From contig JAICQW010000104.1 in the NCBI GenBank assembly GCA_025937665.1, positions 1 through 6,163 of the forward strand: a DNA stretch of 6,163 bases, given 5' to 3'. The notes below the pieces were generated by a model, which worked only from the letters and a program-made list of their open reading frames with translations, had not been told where the DNA came from and did not search any database. Of the stretch, positions 5,339 to 6,163 are shown in pieces. This DNA comes from Nitrososphaeraceae archaeon. Its GTDB lineage: Archaea > Thermoproteota > Nitrososphaeria > Nitrososphaerales > Nitrososphaeraceae. A program made the translations under genes and the position numbers. Numbering within the stretch: position 1 is the first letter of the stretch; the number at the start of each line of letters is the position of its first letter.

Positions 5339-6163
5339 GTGAAAATTTCAATCTCTGGTATAAGAGGCATTTATGGTCAAGACCTAACTTTAAATACCAT
5401 AATTAATTTTTCCAGATTATTCGCTTGCTTTATTATTAATAATTCAGCTATTACTGACAAGAAATGTTTGGTTGCAAGAGATACTAGACCTTCTAGTGAT
5501 ATAATTCATCGTACAGTCTCAGCAGCTATTATGGAACAAGGGATAGATGTAATTGATTTAGGCATAGCTCCAACGCCTTTTGCATTTCGTGAATCAACTA
5601 GATATGGTAACGCTATGATAGTAACAGCTTCCCATAATCCTTTGGAATGGAACGGTCTAAAATTTGTAATCAACGGGAGAGGAATATTTGAGGACGAACT
5701 TGAGTCAATTCAACAACAAGATACTTTTTCCAGCACAGAATTTGGAAAGTCGTTTCATATCAACTCAAGATACATATTCGATATGCTTGAGTTAATGATA
5801 AATAATGGCTATCTTGATGATAGTAGAAAAAATACCAATACAATTGGTATAGATCCCGGCGGTGGAGCTATATCCCCATTCATTCCACAACTTTACAATT
5901 CATTGAATCAGAAATTCTTCACAGTTAATGATATTTCAGGCATTTCGTTAAGATCACCCGATCCAACCACTGATGATCTCCTTGAACTGAGGAAACTTGT
6001 TTTATCCAATAAACTAGATTTAGGGTTTGCATTTGACATGGATGCAGACAGGCTTGTAGTTGTAGATAAAAAAGGGAATAAACTTTCAACTGATCTTACA
6101 CTTCTATTATGCATTGCAAGTACAATACAGCACGGTGCCAAAAAATTTGTAGTTAGCATAGAT
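5339..6163 (+). CDS. Phosphoglucomutase/phosphomannomutase family protein (GlmM-like), N-terminal 275 residues
   Basis: The frame is open from GTG at 5339 to the window end, so the protein is cut after 275 of an expected 430-450 residues. The alpha-D-phosphohexomutase signatures are clear. They are SGIRGIYG at the N-terminus (6-13), the domain 1 VARDTRPSS segment (45-53), the active-site loop TASHNP with phosphoserine Ser98 (96-101), the domain 2 start GIDPGGGA (170-177), and the metal loop DMDADR (233-238) with Asp233, 235 and 237. These enzymes move phosphate between C1 and C6 of hexoses. Archaeal members act on glucose, mannose or glucosamine phosphates for glycan and nucleotide-sugar synthesis. 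The sugar-specificity loop lies beyond the window, so the substrate is open. The first in-frame stop upstream is at 5309; GTG fits the leaderless promoter position. The middle of the metal loop has Met where Gly is usual. Confidence 0.93.
   Translation, partial: MKISISGIRGIYGQDLTLNTIINFSRLFACFIINNSAITDKKCLVARDTRPSSDIIHRTVSAAIMEQGIDVIDLGIAPTPFAFRESTRYGNAMIVTASHNPLEWNGLKFVINGRGIFEDELESIQQQDTFSSTEFGKSFHINSRYIFDMLELMINNGYLDDSRKNTNTIGIDPGGGAISPFIPQLYNSLNQKFFTVNDISGISLRSPDPTTDDLLELRKLVLSNKLDLGFAFDMDADRLVVVDKKGNKLSTDLTLLLCIASTIQHGAKKFVVSID

Noticed and set aside
5908..6159. 83-codon minus-strand frame at the window end
   Set aside because: It is antisense to the conserved phosphohexomutase domain 2-3 region, including the metal loop, and is Ser-rich like other shadow frames.

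Overview
The window looks like a piece of a low-GC archaeal chromosome, most likely from the phylum Nitrososphaerota (Thaumarchaeota). Several signs point to archaea. There is a 20S proteasome beta subunit with a short propeptide, and an XPF nuclease without a helicase domain. The tRNA-Thr has no encoded CCA and a U discriminator. Archaeal TATA boxes lie about 20-35 nt ahead of start codons, with almost no 5' leader and no Shine-Dalgarno sequences. The 97-residue two-cluster ferredoxin resembles thaumarchaeal proteins as I remember them, and bacterial-type leuC/leuD in an otherwise archaeal setting also fits. The phylum call is inference; no database was searched.

Layout from left to right. 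Bases 1-219 (minus) hold the N-terminus of a SAM-dependent methyltransferase that runs off the edge. A divergent promoter region separates it from a 72-residue protein of unknown function (365-583, plus) and a ferredoxin (696-989, plus), each with its own promoter and a T-rich terminator tract. Facing these is a leuC-leuD operon (3256 to 1189, minus) for isopropylmalate isomerase. It is followed, with a 4-base overlap, by a 31-codon reading frame that resembles the start of a MaoC-like hydratase and may be a gene remnant. Divergent from leuC is psmB (3377-4057, plus), then a 66-residue predicted helical protein (4160-4360, plus). That gene overlaps tail to tail by 8 bases with an XPF-family nuclease (5063 to 4353, minus). 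A tRNA-Thr(CGT) gene (5193 to 5121, minus) comes next. Last is the first 275 codons of a phosphoglucomutase/phosphomannomutase-family enzyme (5339 to the window end, plus).

The genes are mostly housekeeping: leucine biosynthesis, electron transfer, protein turnover, DNA repair, translation and sugar-phosphate metabolism. Except for leuCD they appear to be separate transcription units. No mobile element, CRISPR array, defence cassette or obviously new multi-gene system is visible. The points worth a second look are local: an Asp-for-Cys ferredoxin cluster, non-canonical residues in the proteasome active-site loop, bacterial-type LeuCD, heavy use of TTG starts, a coding-strand A-rich stretch that may terminate the opposing gene, and two tiny reading frames.
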